Notes under the pieces: model-generated
Seen by the model: the letters and a program-made list of their open reading frames with translations, nothing else
Database searches by the model: none
Told to the model about the DNA's origin: nothing
Shown here: positions 35,051-45,628 of the stretch, piece after piece
How positions within the stretch are numbered: the stretch's first letter is position 1
Layout: every line of letters starts with the position of its first letter
Translations under genes and position numbers: made by a program
NCBI GenBank assembly: GCA_963692955.1
Contig: OY843587.1
Coordinates: 1,922,001 to 1,986,000 of the forward strand
Source of the DNA: UBA5158 sp963692955
GTDB lineage: Bacteria > Pseudomonadota > Gammaproteobacteria > DSM-16500
Length of the DNA: 64,000 nt
Reading direction: 5' to 3'

Positions 35051-35764
35051 TCAAACGTTTGGAAAAGTCACCGCCGGTAATGTTTCAAAACCAGGTTCCG
35101 CGAGCAAAAAACCTTGTATCAACGTAACATCATGCGCTTTTAACCAATTATATTCTGCCACGGTTTCGACCCCTTCGGCGATCAGATCAATGCCTAAACT
35201 CGTGCAAACTTGGATAAGAGCTTTTACCACCGCTTGCCGTGGGCCGCGGCTGTGAATATCACGTATGAGCTGCATATCAAGCTTTATCATGTCAGGCAGA
35301 AAATCCACGAGTAAGTTTAATCCAGAATAGCCAGCGCCAAAGTCATCAATCGCGAGCTTGATTCCTAGTCCTTTAAACTGATCTATATGCTTAGCAAATA
35401 GCGCAGGATTATGAATGATTTCGCCTTCAGTTACCTCAACGACTAACTGACTAGGTGATAAGTCGACAGCGCGAACGGCCTCTAAAGTGGCAAGGATATA
35501 TTTGTCAGTATAAAGCAGACATTCAGGTATGAAGTTGAGATTAATATAACACGTTATCCGCAATGCGGAAGCTAACTTCAAGGCGTAGTTTCTAGCGAGT
35601 TGGTCGAACTCGACTTTATCATCCGCGGCTATTTGCGAAAGGATGCTGCTGGCTGATTCGTTTTGCGTGCCGCGTATCAAAGCCTCATAGGAAAAAACTG
35701 CTTGCGTAGAAATATCCACGATGGGTTGAAAGGCATAAGAGAATTTAGGAAATGATTTTATCAT
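35051..35764 (-). CDS. EAL-domain cyclic-di-GMP phosphodiesterase
   Basis: This 237-residue protein is almost entirely an EAL domain. The catalytic set is complete: Glu27 in YEALIRG, Asn75, Glu113, Asp140-Asp141 in AIDDFGAG, Lys161, Glu197 and Glu200 in IAEGVE, and Gln217. It should hydrolyse cyclic di-GMP to pGpG. It has no sensor of its own. The BLUF photoreceptor gene ends 21 bases upstream, and the EAL sequence resembles BLUF-coupled EAL domains such as YcgF/BlrP1, so light probably regulates it in trans. Confidence 0.93.
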   Translation of the reverse strand: MIKSFPKFSYAFQPIVDISTQAVFSYEALIRGTQNESASSILSQIAADDKVEFDQLARNYALKLASALRITCYINLNFIPECLLYTDKYILATLEAVRAVDLSPSQLVVEVTEGEIIHNPALFAKHIDQFKGLGIKLAIDDFGAGYSGLNLLVDFLPDMIKLDMQLIRDIHSRGPRQAVVKALIQVCTSLGIDLIAEGVETVAEYNWLKAHDVTLIQGFLLAEPGFETLPAVTFPNV

Positions 35765-35785
35765 ACAATTTCTAACCCATTATCG

Positions 35786-36229
35786 CTAAGTAATCGTTTT
35801 GCGCCAAAAGCCTTGTGCGTAAGCTTTTAATAACTTCTTCGCTCTGCCTGGATTTAAATTTTTAAAACACTCACCTGCGGCGAAAAAATCATTAAAGCCC
35901 ACAATGGTATCTAAGTCTTTTGAGGTGATAACACTAAGCCCCATACTCCAATCCGGAAAACTTCTAGCCGGTATTGTTTCCGAAATAATTTGTATCACAT
36001 CATTATGCCTTTTATCGTGACTGATAGTCGTATATAATCTTTCGACATTCGATTTCTCGCCTTCAAGAATTTGAAAAAAACTATTCTCATGGAATAAAAG
36101 CATTCCGGTCACGTTCAAGGCTCGGTTGTTCTTACGCGCCACCTGTAATAATTCAGACAGCATCGCTTGGGAAAAGTCTTCCGTAGCGGTGCTCACGTAA
36201 ATTAAATGAATTAATGGTTCGTGCTCCAT
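35786..36229 (-). CDS. BLUF-domain blue-light photoreceptor
   Basis: This 147-residue protein is a BLUF domain (about 7-98) plus a short helical tail. The photocycle residues are all present: Tyr11 in LIYVS, Asn39 in LNVTGMLL, Gln53 in FFQILEG, Trp94 and Met96 in DWSMG. It should bind FAD and switch hydrogen bonding on blue light. It has no output domain; the EAL gene directly downstream on the same strand is the obvious partner. Upstream lies recQ on the same strand. Confidence 0.93.
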   Translation of the reverse strand: MEHEPLIHLIYVSTATEDFSQAMLSELLQVARKNNRALNVTGMLLFHENSFFQILEGEKSNVERLYTTISHDKRHNDVIQIISETIPARSFPDWSMGLSVITSKDLDTIVGFNDFFAAGECFKNLNPGRAKKLLKAYAQGFWRKTIT

Positions 36230-36268
36230 GCGCTATGCTCTCGGCTCAAGGGGTGTACTAAAATTATA

Positions 36269-38083
<1,815 letters not shown>

Positions 38084-38236
38084 GACATTCCTTTTCTTTT
38101 TATTATTTTTTATCCCGCGGCTTGCGGCAAAAATCATGCCATATTTCGGTCGGAAATGATAGCGACGCTACTGCCTATTCTTTCGCCAAATTATGTGTAA
38201 GAATAGTCTTTCATTTTTTCCTGTTTGGAGAAACCT

Positions 38237-39043
38237 ATGCCACGGATTACTGTCATAAAAATAATAGCCGCCGCTTTCATCAGCTGCGCAAGTCTATATG
38301 CGTATGCCGCGGATGGCGACGCAGCATGGACTTACACCGGCAAAACCGGCGTTGATTATTGGGGCAAACTCAATGCGAATTTTAAGCTTTGCGCCACCGG
38401 CAAAACCCAATCGCCGATCAACATCCAAAATGCGCAACCGGGTAAAAGCACACTCTCGCTGCAATACGATCCAGAAGCGCTAATCATTGAAGTCGACGGG
38501 CCGACGGATTTATTTATTCACGGCAAAGAAACGATTACCAATACCGGCCACGGCGTGCAATTAAATTTTGACGCGCAAGAAAGCATGACGTTCGCGAATA
38601 AAAAATATCATTTAGTGCAATTCCATTTTCACACGCCCGCGGAAAATATCCTGGATAATAAAACCTATCCGATGGAAATTCATTTCGTCCATCAAAATGA
38701 TGACGGCGATCTCGCGGTAATCGGCGTATTCGTGACGAAAGGCACTGCGAATCCAGCGATAGCTGAAATTATCAAAAACATTCCCAATACGGAAAAAATT
38801 CCCGTCACGATTAAAGGCGAACGCATTAACCCGATCGACTTAATGCCGCAAGATAAAAATTATTATCAATTCGCCGGTTCGCTGACGACGCCGCCCTGCA
38901 CCGAAGGTTTAGACTGGCTGATGATGAAAGGCACCATCAGCGCGTCCGCGGATCAAATCGCGAAATTAAAAGCGGCATCCCATGGTGCCAACGCGCGGCC
39001 TATCCAGCCTTTGAATAAGAGAAAAATCGTTTACACCGGCTAA
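38237..39043 (+). CDS. Periplasmic alpha-class carbonic anhydrase
   Basis: This 268-residue protein starts at ATG 38237 with GGAG upstream. A signal peptide (about 1-24, ending in YAYA) is followed by the alpha fold. SPINI and the zinc ligands HFHTPAEN (two His) and EIHFVH (third His) are present, with the later active-site wall YQFAGSLTTPPCTEGLDW. It catalyses reversible hydration of CO2 in the periplasm. Two Cys are placed for the disulfide usual in bacterial alpha enzymes. It is divergent from recQ. Confidence 0.95.
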   Translation: MPRITVIKIIAAAFISCASLYAYAADGDAAWTYTGKTGVDYWGKLNANFKLCATGKTQSPINIQNAQPGKSTLSLQYDPEALIIEVDGPTDLFIHGKETITNTGHGVQLNFDAQESMTFANKKYHLVQFHFHTPAENILDNKTYPMEIHFVHQNDDGDLAVIGVFVTKGTANPAIAEIIKNIPNTEKIPVTIKGERINPIDLMPQDKNYYQFAGSLTTPPCTEGLDWLMMKGTISASADQIAKLKAASHGANARPIQPLNKRKIVYTG

Positions 39044-39052
39044 TCGAGCAGC

Positions 39053-40234
39053 ATGCAGAAAATTGATGTTTTAATTATTGGAGCTGGCGCCGCGGGTTTA
39101 ATGTGCGCCATTGAAGCTGGAAAAAGACGCCGTCATGTGATTGTGTTAGACCATGCGAATAAAGCCGGGAAAAAAATTCTCATGTCTGGCGGTGGCCGTT
39201 GTAATTTTACCAATTACTACGTCACCCCGGATAACTTCATTTCTCACAATGAACACTTTTGTAAATCCGCGTTAAGCCGCTATACCCCCAGCGATTTCAT
39301 CGCGTTAGTCAATAAACACAAAATACCTTTTCATGAAAAAACCTTAGGCCAATTATTTTGTGATAACAAATCCAAAGATATCTTAGCAATGTTATTGCAA
39401 GAATGCGCCGAGGTTAACGCTGAAATCCGTTTGAATACCACCGTCACGCACATCGAAAAAATCAGCGCTCAGCATTTTAAAATTAAAACCACGCGTGGCG
39501 ATTTTCATTGTCAATCACTGGTCATCGCCAGCGGTGGTCTCTCTATCCCGACCATGGGCGCGAGTCCGTTCGGGTACAAAATCGCGGAACAATTTGGTAT
39601 AAAAATATGGCCGACACGCGCGGGCTTGGTGCCGCTGACCCTGCACGTAGAAGATAAAGATAAATTCGCCGCTTTAACCGGCATCGGTGTGACGAGTGAC
39701 GTTTCGCATCAACACACCAGCTTCCGCGAAAATATCTTATTCACGCACCGCGGTTTAAGCGGGCCGGCGATTTTACAAATTTCATCGTATTGGTCGGCGG
39801 GAGCAACGCTGCAAATAAATTTGCTGCCCGACGCAAACCTATTTGAAAACTTAACGCGACATAAACTCCAGCAACCGCAAAAACAATTAAAAACGATTTT
39901 TACCGATTATTTACCGCAGCGTGTCGTCACTACGTTTTTAAACGCCGCTTTGGCGGATAAAAAATTAGCGGAATTAAGTCACCGTGATTTAGAAGAAGCC
40001 GCCCGCACTGTTCAAATGTGGCGTTTAAAACCAAATGGCACAGAAGGTTACCGTACCGCCGAAGTCACATTAGGCGGCGTGGATTGCGACGCGATTTCTT
40101 CCAAAACCATGGAAGCCAACGCGGTGCCGGGAGTATTTTTCATCGGTGAAGTATTAGATGTCACCGGCTGGTTAGGCGGGTATAATTTCCAATGGGCTTG
40201 GGCATCAGGATGGGTCGCTGGACAAGTCGTCTAG
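39053..40234 (+). CDS. HI0933/YhiN-family flavoprotein
   Basis: This 393-residue FAD-dependent oxidoreductase has IIGAGAAGLMCAIEAGKR at the N terminus, then KAGKKILMSGGGRCNFTN, and the family C-terminal block FFIGEVLDVTGWLGGYNFQWAWASG. The family (HI0933/YhiN/BaiN-like) is common in gammaproteobacteria; most members are uncharacterised NAD(P)/FAD oxidoreductases. It starts 9 bases after the carbonic anhydrase stop, and a hydrolase gene follows after 14 bases, so the three are probably one transcript. Confidence 0.93.
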   Translation: MQKIDVLIIGAGAAGLMCAIEAGKRRRHVIVLDHANKAGKKILMSGGGRCNFTNYYVTPDNFISHNEHFCKSALSRYTPSDFIALVNKHKIPFHEKTLGQLFCDNKSKDILAMLLQECAEVNAEIRLNTTVTHIEKISAQHFKIKTTRGDFHCQSLVIASGGLSIPTMGASPFGYKIAEQFGIKIWPTRAGLVPLTLHVEDKDKFAALTGIGVTSDVSHQHTSFRENILFTHRGLSGPAILQISSYWSAGATLQINLLPDANLFENLTRHKLQQPQKQLKTIFTDYLPQRVVTTFLNAALADKKLAELSHRDLEEAARTVQMWRLKPNGTEGYRTAEVTLGGVDCDAISSKTMEANAVPGVFFIGEVLDVTGWLGGYNFQWAWASGWVAGQVV

Positions 40235-40248
40235 TTTAAGGGATAACA

Positions 40249-41493
40249 ATGCGTCTTAAAAAATTATTCGCTTCGATACTTTTACTGTTAATCATCCTCT
40301 ATGGGTGGGCTTATTTCACTAACCCAGGCAGAGATACGCCGCGTCTCCGCGCTACCGGCTACAATGGCCACTTCACGGAAAACCCGGCGGAATCGTACGA
40401 AGATTATATTAAGCTATCGCGCTCCAACATCGAAGCCGCGCGCAAACTCGCGCATGTCGATGCTTCGCCCAAAATCATTGATGAAAACGCGCCTGTCGCG
40501 TTGTTTCCAGATAGCGCCGCGTGCAAAAGCACAAATGGCAAATTCGAAAAAGGCATTTTGCTTATCCACGGCTTATTCGATTCGACTTATCCAATGCAGC
40601 AATTAGGCAAGTTTTTTCAAAGTAAATGTTTCGTGGTATATGTTATTCTACTGCCCGGTCATGGCAGCGTACCGGGGGACTTACTGCATACCACATATAA
40701 CGATTGGGTGGCGGCGACACACTTCGGCAGGGTTAAATTGGCTGAAAAAGTCGACAAAATTTATCTAGGCGGCTTCTCCGACGGTGGCTTGTTAGCCATT
40801 AACGAAGCGCTGTTAGCACCCGACAACATCCAAGGATTATTTTTATTCGCGCCGGCGTTAAAATTGAAAACATCGCTCGCGCCTTTGATTCCCGCCGTCT
40901 ACTGGGCGAGCCGTGTGTTGCCGCGTTTACAATGGTGGTCGGTGTCAAACGACAACGCTAGCGCGCGTTACAATTCGATTCCCATTAATCCGGTCTATCA
41001 AACTAAAGAATTAATTCGGATCGTGCACGCTAAGCTGAAACAGCAAATGCTACAGCTGCCGCTATTCATCGAAGAAAGCGCGCAAGACTTAACGGTCGAT
41101 CCGAGTGCGACGCTACGTTTTTTCAAAAAAAATAAAAATCCACGCAGCGTAATGTTATGGTATTACGAACATGATTACCCCCTCTTGGGCGAGGCACGTA
41201 TGCAGCGCATTCACAGCTATTTGCCGGGACAAAATCTCTTGAGCATGTCACATTTATCATTCACGCTGCGCGACGACGACCCGATTTACGGCAAGAACGG
41301 CGAATATAAAGATTGCTCCCCTTACACGCCGCACACGCCAGCCTGGAGCGTATGTGAAAACGGCGGCGATGAATTATTTTATGGCGAATTAATCGATGCG
41401 GATCTAAAAGCACATATCATTAGAAGAATAACCTTCAATCCCTTTTACGATTATTTTACCGATCAAATGACGAAATTCTTGGCCGCGCAATAA
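40249..41493 (+). CDS. Membrane-anchored alpha/beta hydrolase
   Basis: This 414-residue protein has an N-terminal hydrophobic anchor (about 6-23) and an alpha/beta hydrolase domain. GILLIHGLFDS (102-112) forms the oxyanion region, LLPGHGSVPGD follows, and the nucleophile is Ser177 in GGFSDGG. It resembles serine carboxylesterase / monoacylglycerol-lipase-type proteins. It probably faces the periplasm and cleaves an ester or amide of unknown identity. It is the last gene of a three-gene group with the carbonic anhydrase and flavoprotein, and convergent with arfB. Confidence 0.8.
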   Translation: MRLKKLFASILLLLIILYGWAYFTNPGRDTPRLRATGYNGHFTENPAESYEDYIKLSRSNIEAARKLAHVDASPKIIDENAPVALFPDSAACKSTNGKFEKGILLIHGLFDSTYPMQQLGKFFQSKCFVVYVILLPGHGSVPGDLLHTTYNDWVAATHFGRVKLAEKVDKIYLGGFSDGGLLAINEALLAPDNIQGLFLFAPALKLKTSLAPLIPAVYWASRVLPRLQWWSVSNDNASARYNSIPINPVYQTKELIRIVHAKLKQQMLQLPLFIEESAQDLTVDPSATLRFFKKNKNPRSVMLWYYEHDYPLLGEARMQRIHSYLPGQNLLSMSHLSFTLRDDDPIYGKNGEYKDCSPYTPHTPAWSVCENGGDELFYGELIDADLKAHIIRRITFNPFYDYFTDQMTKFLAAQ

Positions 41494-41496
41494 ATT

Positions 41497-41919
41497 TTAA
41501 TTATCGTGAAAATTTTTATCGCGGCGCAACGATTTATTTTTAGAGACTTTTTTCTTTTGATCTAAACGGCGCTGTGTCGAAGAAAATGTCGGTTTGGTTT
41601 TCTTGCGTTTTTTAGGCGGCACGACAGCGTGCGCCAAAATACTTTGCAAACGCTCCAGCGCGTCTTGTTTATTACGTTCTTGCGTGCGGAAACGCGTGGC
41701 TTTAATCAGCAAATCCCCTTTCAACGTTAATCTGCTCGCCAACACAATTAGCAAACGTTCAATAACATCTGGAGGTAGTGACGATTCAGGGATATTAAAA
41801 CGAAGTAATACGGCAGTCGCGACTTTATTAACGTTTTGTCCGCCCGGGCCAGGAGAGCGTATGAATTCAAATTTTATTTCCGCATCTTCAATCGACAAAT
41901 GCGCGGTTATAGCTAGCAA
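41497..41919 (-). CDS. arfB: Alternative ribosome-rescue peptidyl-tRNA hydrolase ArfB (YaeJ)
   Basis: This 140-residue protein has the release-factor catalytic motif GPGGQNVNKV near residue 24 and a basic Lys/Arg-rich C-terminal tail (KKRKKTKPTFSSTQRRLDQK) that enters the empty mRNA channel. Both length and layout fit ArfB. It hydrolyses peptidyl-tRNA on stalled ribosomes lacking a stop codon. It is monocistronic and convergent with the hydrolase gene. Confidence 0.95.
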   Translation of the reverse strand: MLAITAHLSIEDAEIKFEFIRSPGPGGQNVNKVATAVLLRFNIPESSLPPDVIERLLIVLASRLTLKGDLLIKATRFRTQERNKQDALERLQSILAHAVVPPKKRKKTKPTFSSTQRRLDQKKKVSKNKSLRRDKNFHDN

Positions 41920-41949
41920 TTCATACCTCTCTCAAGCCAACAAATTCTT

Positions 41950-42360
41950 TTATTTAATAGTTGGTGTTGCGCTTGCCGAAATCTGCTCTGACGTAAGCGG
42001 ATCAGGCCCAAATTGATTTGGACCAGGTGTTCCTTTCACGGCACATAAATACATTAGAATAAAGAAACCAATTATTGGAATGAAAAAAATACCATATAAC
42101 CAACCGCTTTTATCAGTATCGTGCAATCTCCTCACTGTTGCTGCAATAGTGGGCAGAACGAGTAGAAGTTTAATCACCAGGGATATTAGGTAGAGTATTG
42201 CAGAAGAAGAAGCGTTTGCAAAATTATCTGAAATAGCATCTACAACAAGGAAAACAAAAACTAACAGATAAAACCACCAGAATTCTGAACGTTGGGCTCT
42301 ACCAGAAAACTTCCAATATTTTTCTAATAGGCATGTCTGGACCGATTCGATGAAGTTCAT
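41950..42360 (-). CDS. DUF805 membrane protein
   Basis: This 136-residue protein has the DUF805 opening (FSGRAQRSEFWWFYL) and three to four hydrophobic helices. The conserved RRLHDTDKSGW lies between helices and a WYGIFFIPIIG-like stretch follows. DUF805 proteins are small inner-membrane proteins such as YhaH/YhaI with unknown function. It lies between arfB and the Asn/His-rich gene on the same strand. Confidence 0.88.
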   Translation of the reverse strand: MNFIESVQTCLLEKYWKFSGRAQRSEFWWFYLLVFVFLVVDAISDNFANASSSAILYLISLVIKLLLVLPTIAATVRRLHDTDKSGWLYGIFFIPIIGFFILMYLCAVKGTPGPNQFGPDPLTSEQISASATPTIK

Positions 42361-42390
42361 AGGTTAATTCCTTTAAAATTATCCTACCGC

Positions 42391-42807
42391 TTAACGGCGA
42401 TGTCCACCGCCGCGATGGCCGCCACCATGGTGTGCCCCCGGAGCGATGTTGGCTTGATTGCTATGCACGGTATTACTATTGTGTGAGTAGCCGTTGGAAT
42501 TCGTACCATGATAATTGTTGTTGCCATGATTGGAGTTATTACCATTATAGTGATTGCCATTATAATTATTATTGTTGTAATTACCGTTATGGTAATAACC
42601 ATTATTATAATAACCACCGTCATCAGCCACAGCAGCCCCAGCGATCACCCCCACCGCGGCGGCTCCGAGCAACTGATCATCATACTCAGAGGAGCAATTG
42701 TAATAAGCATCATTTTGCGAATCATAGCATGTTTCCGCTATCGCACTGGCGGCAGCGAACATGACTGCTATGCCGATCGCGCCTGTCATCAAAAACTTGA
42801 GTCTCAT
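42391..42807 (-). CDS. Asn/His/Gly-rich low-complexity secreted protein
   Basis: This 138-residue protein starts at ATG 42807 with a very strong GGGAGGAG site. A signal peptide (about 1-22, ASAIA before ETCYD) is followed by a short Cys-containing region and a small hydrophobic Ala/Gly segment (about 48-60). A long tract of Tyr, Asn, His and Gly (about 65-138), with repeats like NNNNYNGN, ends in HHGGGHRGGGHRR. Many His could bind metal. No family is recognised. The tract should be disordered, and the antisense open frames in this stretch are shadows. Confidence 0.7.
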   Translation of the reverse strand: MRLKFLMTGAIGIAVMFAAASAIAETCYDSQNDAYYNCSSEYDDQLLGAAAVGVIAGAAVADDGGYYNNGYYHNGNYNNNNYNGNHYNGNNSNHGNNNYHGTNSNGYSHNSNTVHSNQANIAPGAHHGGGHRGGGHRR

Positions 42808-43000
42808 AACTCCTCCCTTTGAGTCGATGATACGAAGAATTTGCATATACAAATATTATACAACAAATAGCCTTCAAATGGCAGAAAATGAACCACTTTT
42901 TGGATAAAATTCTGCTAAAAAACAATCAGTTATCAATCATCCCAGCAATTAATTGAGTTTTATCGTAAAATAACCCGCTTTTCCGCCTAGAGGCCTTAGT

Positions 43001-43975
43001 TTGTTAAATTCGCTGAAATTGGGGAACCAAACCTTCCCGATCAATTTGATTCAAGGCCCGCTGGCGGGAGTGAGCTGCGCGCCATTCCGCGCGCTAACTT
43101 GGCGCTACAGTCAGCCCGCGTTTTCATGCACCGAAATGATTTCTTGCAAAACGCTGCTTTACCAACCCGTGCAATCACAACAACGCTACGTTAAAAAAGC
43201 CGCCGATGAAGGCCCGGTTTGTTTTCAATTATCCAGCACGGATAGCGCGGAATTAGCGGAAGCGACCAAACGGGTGACGGCTTACGGCGCGGATTTAATC
43301 GATTTAAATTGCGGTTGTCCCGTGAAAAAAATTCGTAGCCGCGGCGCGGGTTCCAGTCTGTTAGTGCAAACCACGAAGCTTTATCAATTGATCACCGCGA
43401 TGAAACAAAACACGCATTTACCTGTCTCCATAAAAATTCGCGTCGAAGGTGACGCCTCCGAAAAATTCAACCGCGAAGTCGCCGCGGTAGTGACTGACGC
43501 GGGCGCGGATTTTTTGGTGGTGCATGGACGACATTGGACCGAGCATTACGAAACGCCTTGCCGCTACGATGATATTAAATTTTTTGTGGATGAATTAAAC
43601 ATTCCCGTCATCGGCAACGGCGATATCGCCTGCAAAAATACGCTTGAAAAAATGTTCGCAACCGGTTGCGCCGGCGTCATGATTGGCCGCGCGGGCGTGG
43701 GTCAACCGTGGCTCTTAAAACAACTCGCTGCCAGTCTTTCTCAAGCAACATTTACGCGACCCGCGCTGCCGGAAATCGGCGCGCTGTTCGTCGAGCATAT
43801 TGAAAATCTAATTCATTTATTAGGTACGGAAAAATTTTCTATTTTCCAAGCGCGCATGCTCGCGAAATATTACGCGCGTCACTTGCCCGCGCGCACAGAG
43901 TTTTGCGCCGCGATGAATACTTGCGGCAGCCTCATCGAATTGAAACGGCTCTGTCAGCAATTTTTTAATCATTAA
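43001..43975 (+). CDS. tRNA-dihydrouridine synthase family protein
   Basis: This 324-residue TIM-barrel flavoprotein of the Dus family has LIQGPLAGVSCAPFRAL at the N terminus, the catalytic-Cys block DLNCGCPVKKI, VHGRHWTEHYETP, IGNGDI and GVMIGRAGVGQPWL. It reduces uridine in tRNA D-loops using FMN and NADPH. It begins with TTG at 43001, preceded by AGAGG; no better start is present. Which Dus subtype (A, B or C) it is cannot be settled. Its stop overlaps that of yhbY tail-to-tail (TTAA). Confidence 0.92.
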   Translation: MLNSLKLGNQTFPINLIQGPLAGVSCAPFRALTWRYSQPAFSCTEMISCKTLLYQPVQSQQRYVKKAADEGPVCFQLSSTDSAELAEATKRVTAYGADLIDLNCGCPVKKIRSRGAGSSLLVQTTKLYQLITAMKQNTHLPVSIKIRVEGDASEKFNREVAAVVTDAGADFLVVHGRHWTEHYETPCRYDDIKFFVDELNIPVIGNGDIACKNTLEKMFATGCAGVMIGRAGVGQPWLLKQLAASLSQATFTRPALPEIGALFVEHIENLIHLLGTEKFSIFQARMLAKYYARHLPARTEFCAAMNTCGSLIELKRLCQQFFNH

Positions 43976-44247
43976 TCTTCGGCTTTTTCGCGGTAGATAA
44001 CGCCGACTTTGCCGACCATTTGAATCAACTCCGCGTGGTGCGTGGTCGATATTTCTTGAAATAACGTTTTACGCAATACGCGGTCTTCTGCGTTGATACG
44101 CATTTTTATCAATTGATGATCATTCAAGGCGCGGTCAATTTCCATATTTACATTGTCGGTTAAGCCATTATTGCCGATCAAAACAATAGGTTTAAGCTTG
44201 TGAGCTTGGGCTTTTAATTGTTGCCTGCGTTTAGGTGCTAACTTCAT
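43972..44247 (-). CDS. yhbY: YhbY-family CRM RNA-binding protein
   Basis: This 91-residue protein starts at ATG 44247, with GAGA upstream. It is a single CRM domain: LAPKRRQQLKAQAHKLKPIV at the start, the GNNGLT loop and KVGVIYRE at the end. YhbY associates with pre-50S ribosomal subunits. A longer frame (to 44286) would add 13 residues outside the domain. It is convergent with the Dus gene. Confidence 0.93.
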   Translation of the reverse strand: MKLAPKRRQQLKAQAHKLKPIVLIGNNGLTDNVNMEIDRALNDHQLIKMRINAEDRVLRKTLFQEISTTHHAELIQMVGKVGVIYREKAED

Positions 44248-44377
44248 AAAGTTTCTCAATAATGATATCGGAGCGTAAATTAACACATTTTATCCATTTC
44301 GACAAAATATCTGTCCACTCTGATGTTAGCCGGCTATTCATAGCGCTTTTCAAGCGGGACTATAACTCATAGAATGA

Positions 44378-45628
44378 ATGAATTACTTCTTAAAAAGCGC
44401 GCCGCCGATGGCTAAGAAAAAATGGCATTTTTTCATAATCGAAGACGACGACAAAATCGTAAAGTCCTATAAAAAATGTTTAGAAAAGCACGGCCATCTC
44501 GTCAGCCGGCACAATCCCCGCGATGAAGCCTTAACCGTCATCAAGAAATTACACCCCGATTGCATCTTGTGTAATTTGCAATGGCCGCAAGTAGACGGCT
44601 TGAACTTGTTGCGGAATTTAAAAAAATTGCCTAAGCCGCCCTATTTTATCAGCATTTCTGAAAATTATGATCATAGTGTCGCCTGGGACCTTGGTTTAGA
44701 CGGCTTTATCAATAAACCTATAAATTGTGACACTTTTCATACTGAGATACAGGAAATTTTATCGGGAAAAATGTTAATTCGTTTTTGGGGCATACGCGGC
44801 AGCTTGCCGGTGCCAGGGAAAAAAACCAGCCGCTATGGCGGTAACACGAATTGCGTCACGCTGAATTTTTCGAATAACCAATTTATAATTTTTGACGCAG
44901 GCACAGGTCTTAAAGAACTTTCCAATCATTTAGTCGAAGAAGATAAATTTCCTTTGACAGCGAAATTTTTTATTTCCCACCCGCACTACGATCACATTAA
45001 CGGGTTACCTTTCTTCGTGCCGTTTTATATGGAAAACAATCATTTCGATCTGTATGGCACTAACCATGGAGATTTGAATATCAAAGAACTCATCGAAGGC
45101 CAAATGGATACCGTGTATTTCCCGGTGACGATGCAAGAATTTCTTTCTCAACCGACTTTCCATACTTTAGAGGCCGGTAAATTTAATAGTGAAAACCTGC
45201 AAATTAGCACTATCATACTCAATCACCCAGGCCGGTGCTTAGGGTATCGCGTGCAATATAAAAATAAAGCGTTTTGTTACGTCACTGATAATGAATTACT
45301 TCTGGAACACGATGAGCTTTTTAATCAAGCGGACGTCGATCAGTTAATTAATTTTATCAAAGACGCCACTTTCGTCGTGATGGACTCGACCTACAATTCC
45401 GATTGCGACTATGAAAAGAAATTAAATTGGGGACACTCGTGTGTCAGTCGCGTTATCGACGTGGCGGATAAAGCGAACGTGAAAACGTTATGCCTGTTCC
45501 ATCATGATCCTGACCAATACGATAAACAGATAGACGAAAAACTAAAAAACGCGAAGGCCTTACTCAAAGCGCGCGGCTCGAAAACCCGCTGTATCGCCGC
45601 GCGCGAAGGGGATAAATATTTTATTTAG
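44378..45628 (+). CDS. Degenerate receiver domain fused to metallo-beta-lactamase-fold hydrolase
   Basis: This 416-residue protein has a CheY-like receiver (about 16-128) and an MBL-fold hydrolase (about 133-400). The receiver keeps the acidic pocket (EDDD at 22-25) and Lys113 (NKP), but the phosphoacceptor position is Asn66 (LCNLQWP) instead of Asp. The hydrolase has FWGIRGSLPVPG, GGNTNCV and the metal motif HPHYDH at 201-206, and is of the PhnP/Tiki-like family that cleaves phosphodiesters or related bonds. It is probably phosphorylation-independent or pseudo-receiver controlled. The ATG at 44408 is an alternative start. Its stop overlaps the convergent GspB stop by 4 bases. Confidence 0.85.
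   Translation: MNYFLKSAPPMAKKKWHFFIIEDDDKIVKSYKKCLEKHGHLVSRHNPRDEALTVIKKLHPDCILCNLQWPQVDGLNLLRNLKKLPKPPYFISISENYDHSVAWDLGLDGFINKPINCDTFHTEIQEILSGKMLIRFWGIRGSLPVPGKKTSRYGGNTNCVTLNFSNNQFIIFDAGTGLKELSNHLVEEDKFPLTAKFFISHPHYDHINGLPFFVPFYMENNHFDLYGTNHGDLNIKELIEGQMDTVYFPVTMQEFLSQPTFHTLEAGKFNSENLQISTIILNHPGRCLGYRVQYKNKAFCYVTDNELLLEHDELFNQADVDQLINFIKDATFVVMDSTYNSDCDYEKKLNWGHSCVSRVIDVADKANVKTLCLFHHDPDQYDKQIDEKLKNAKALLKARGSKTRCIAAREGDKYFI

Noticed and set aside
42432..42822. Two plus-strand frames rich in Tyr/Cys and Ile/Val
   Set aside because: Both mirror the Asn/His repeat tract of the gene on the minus strand, which has a signal peptide and a strong ribosome site.
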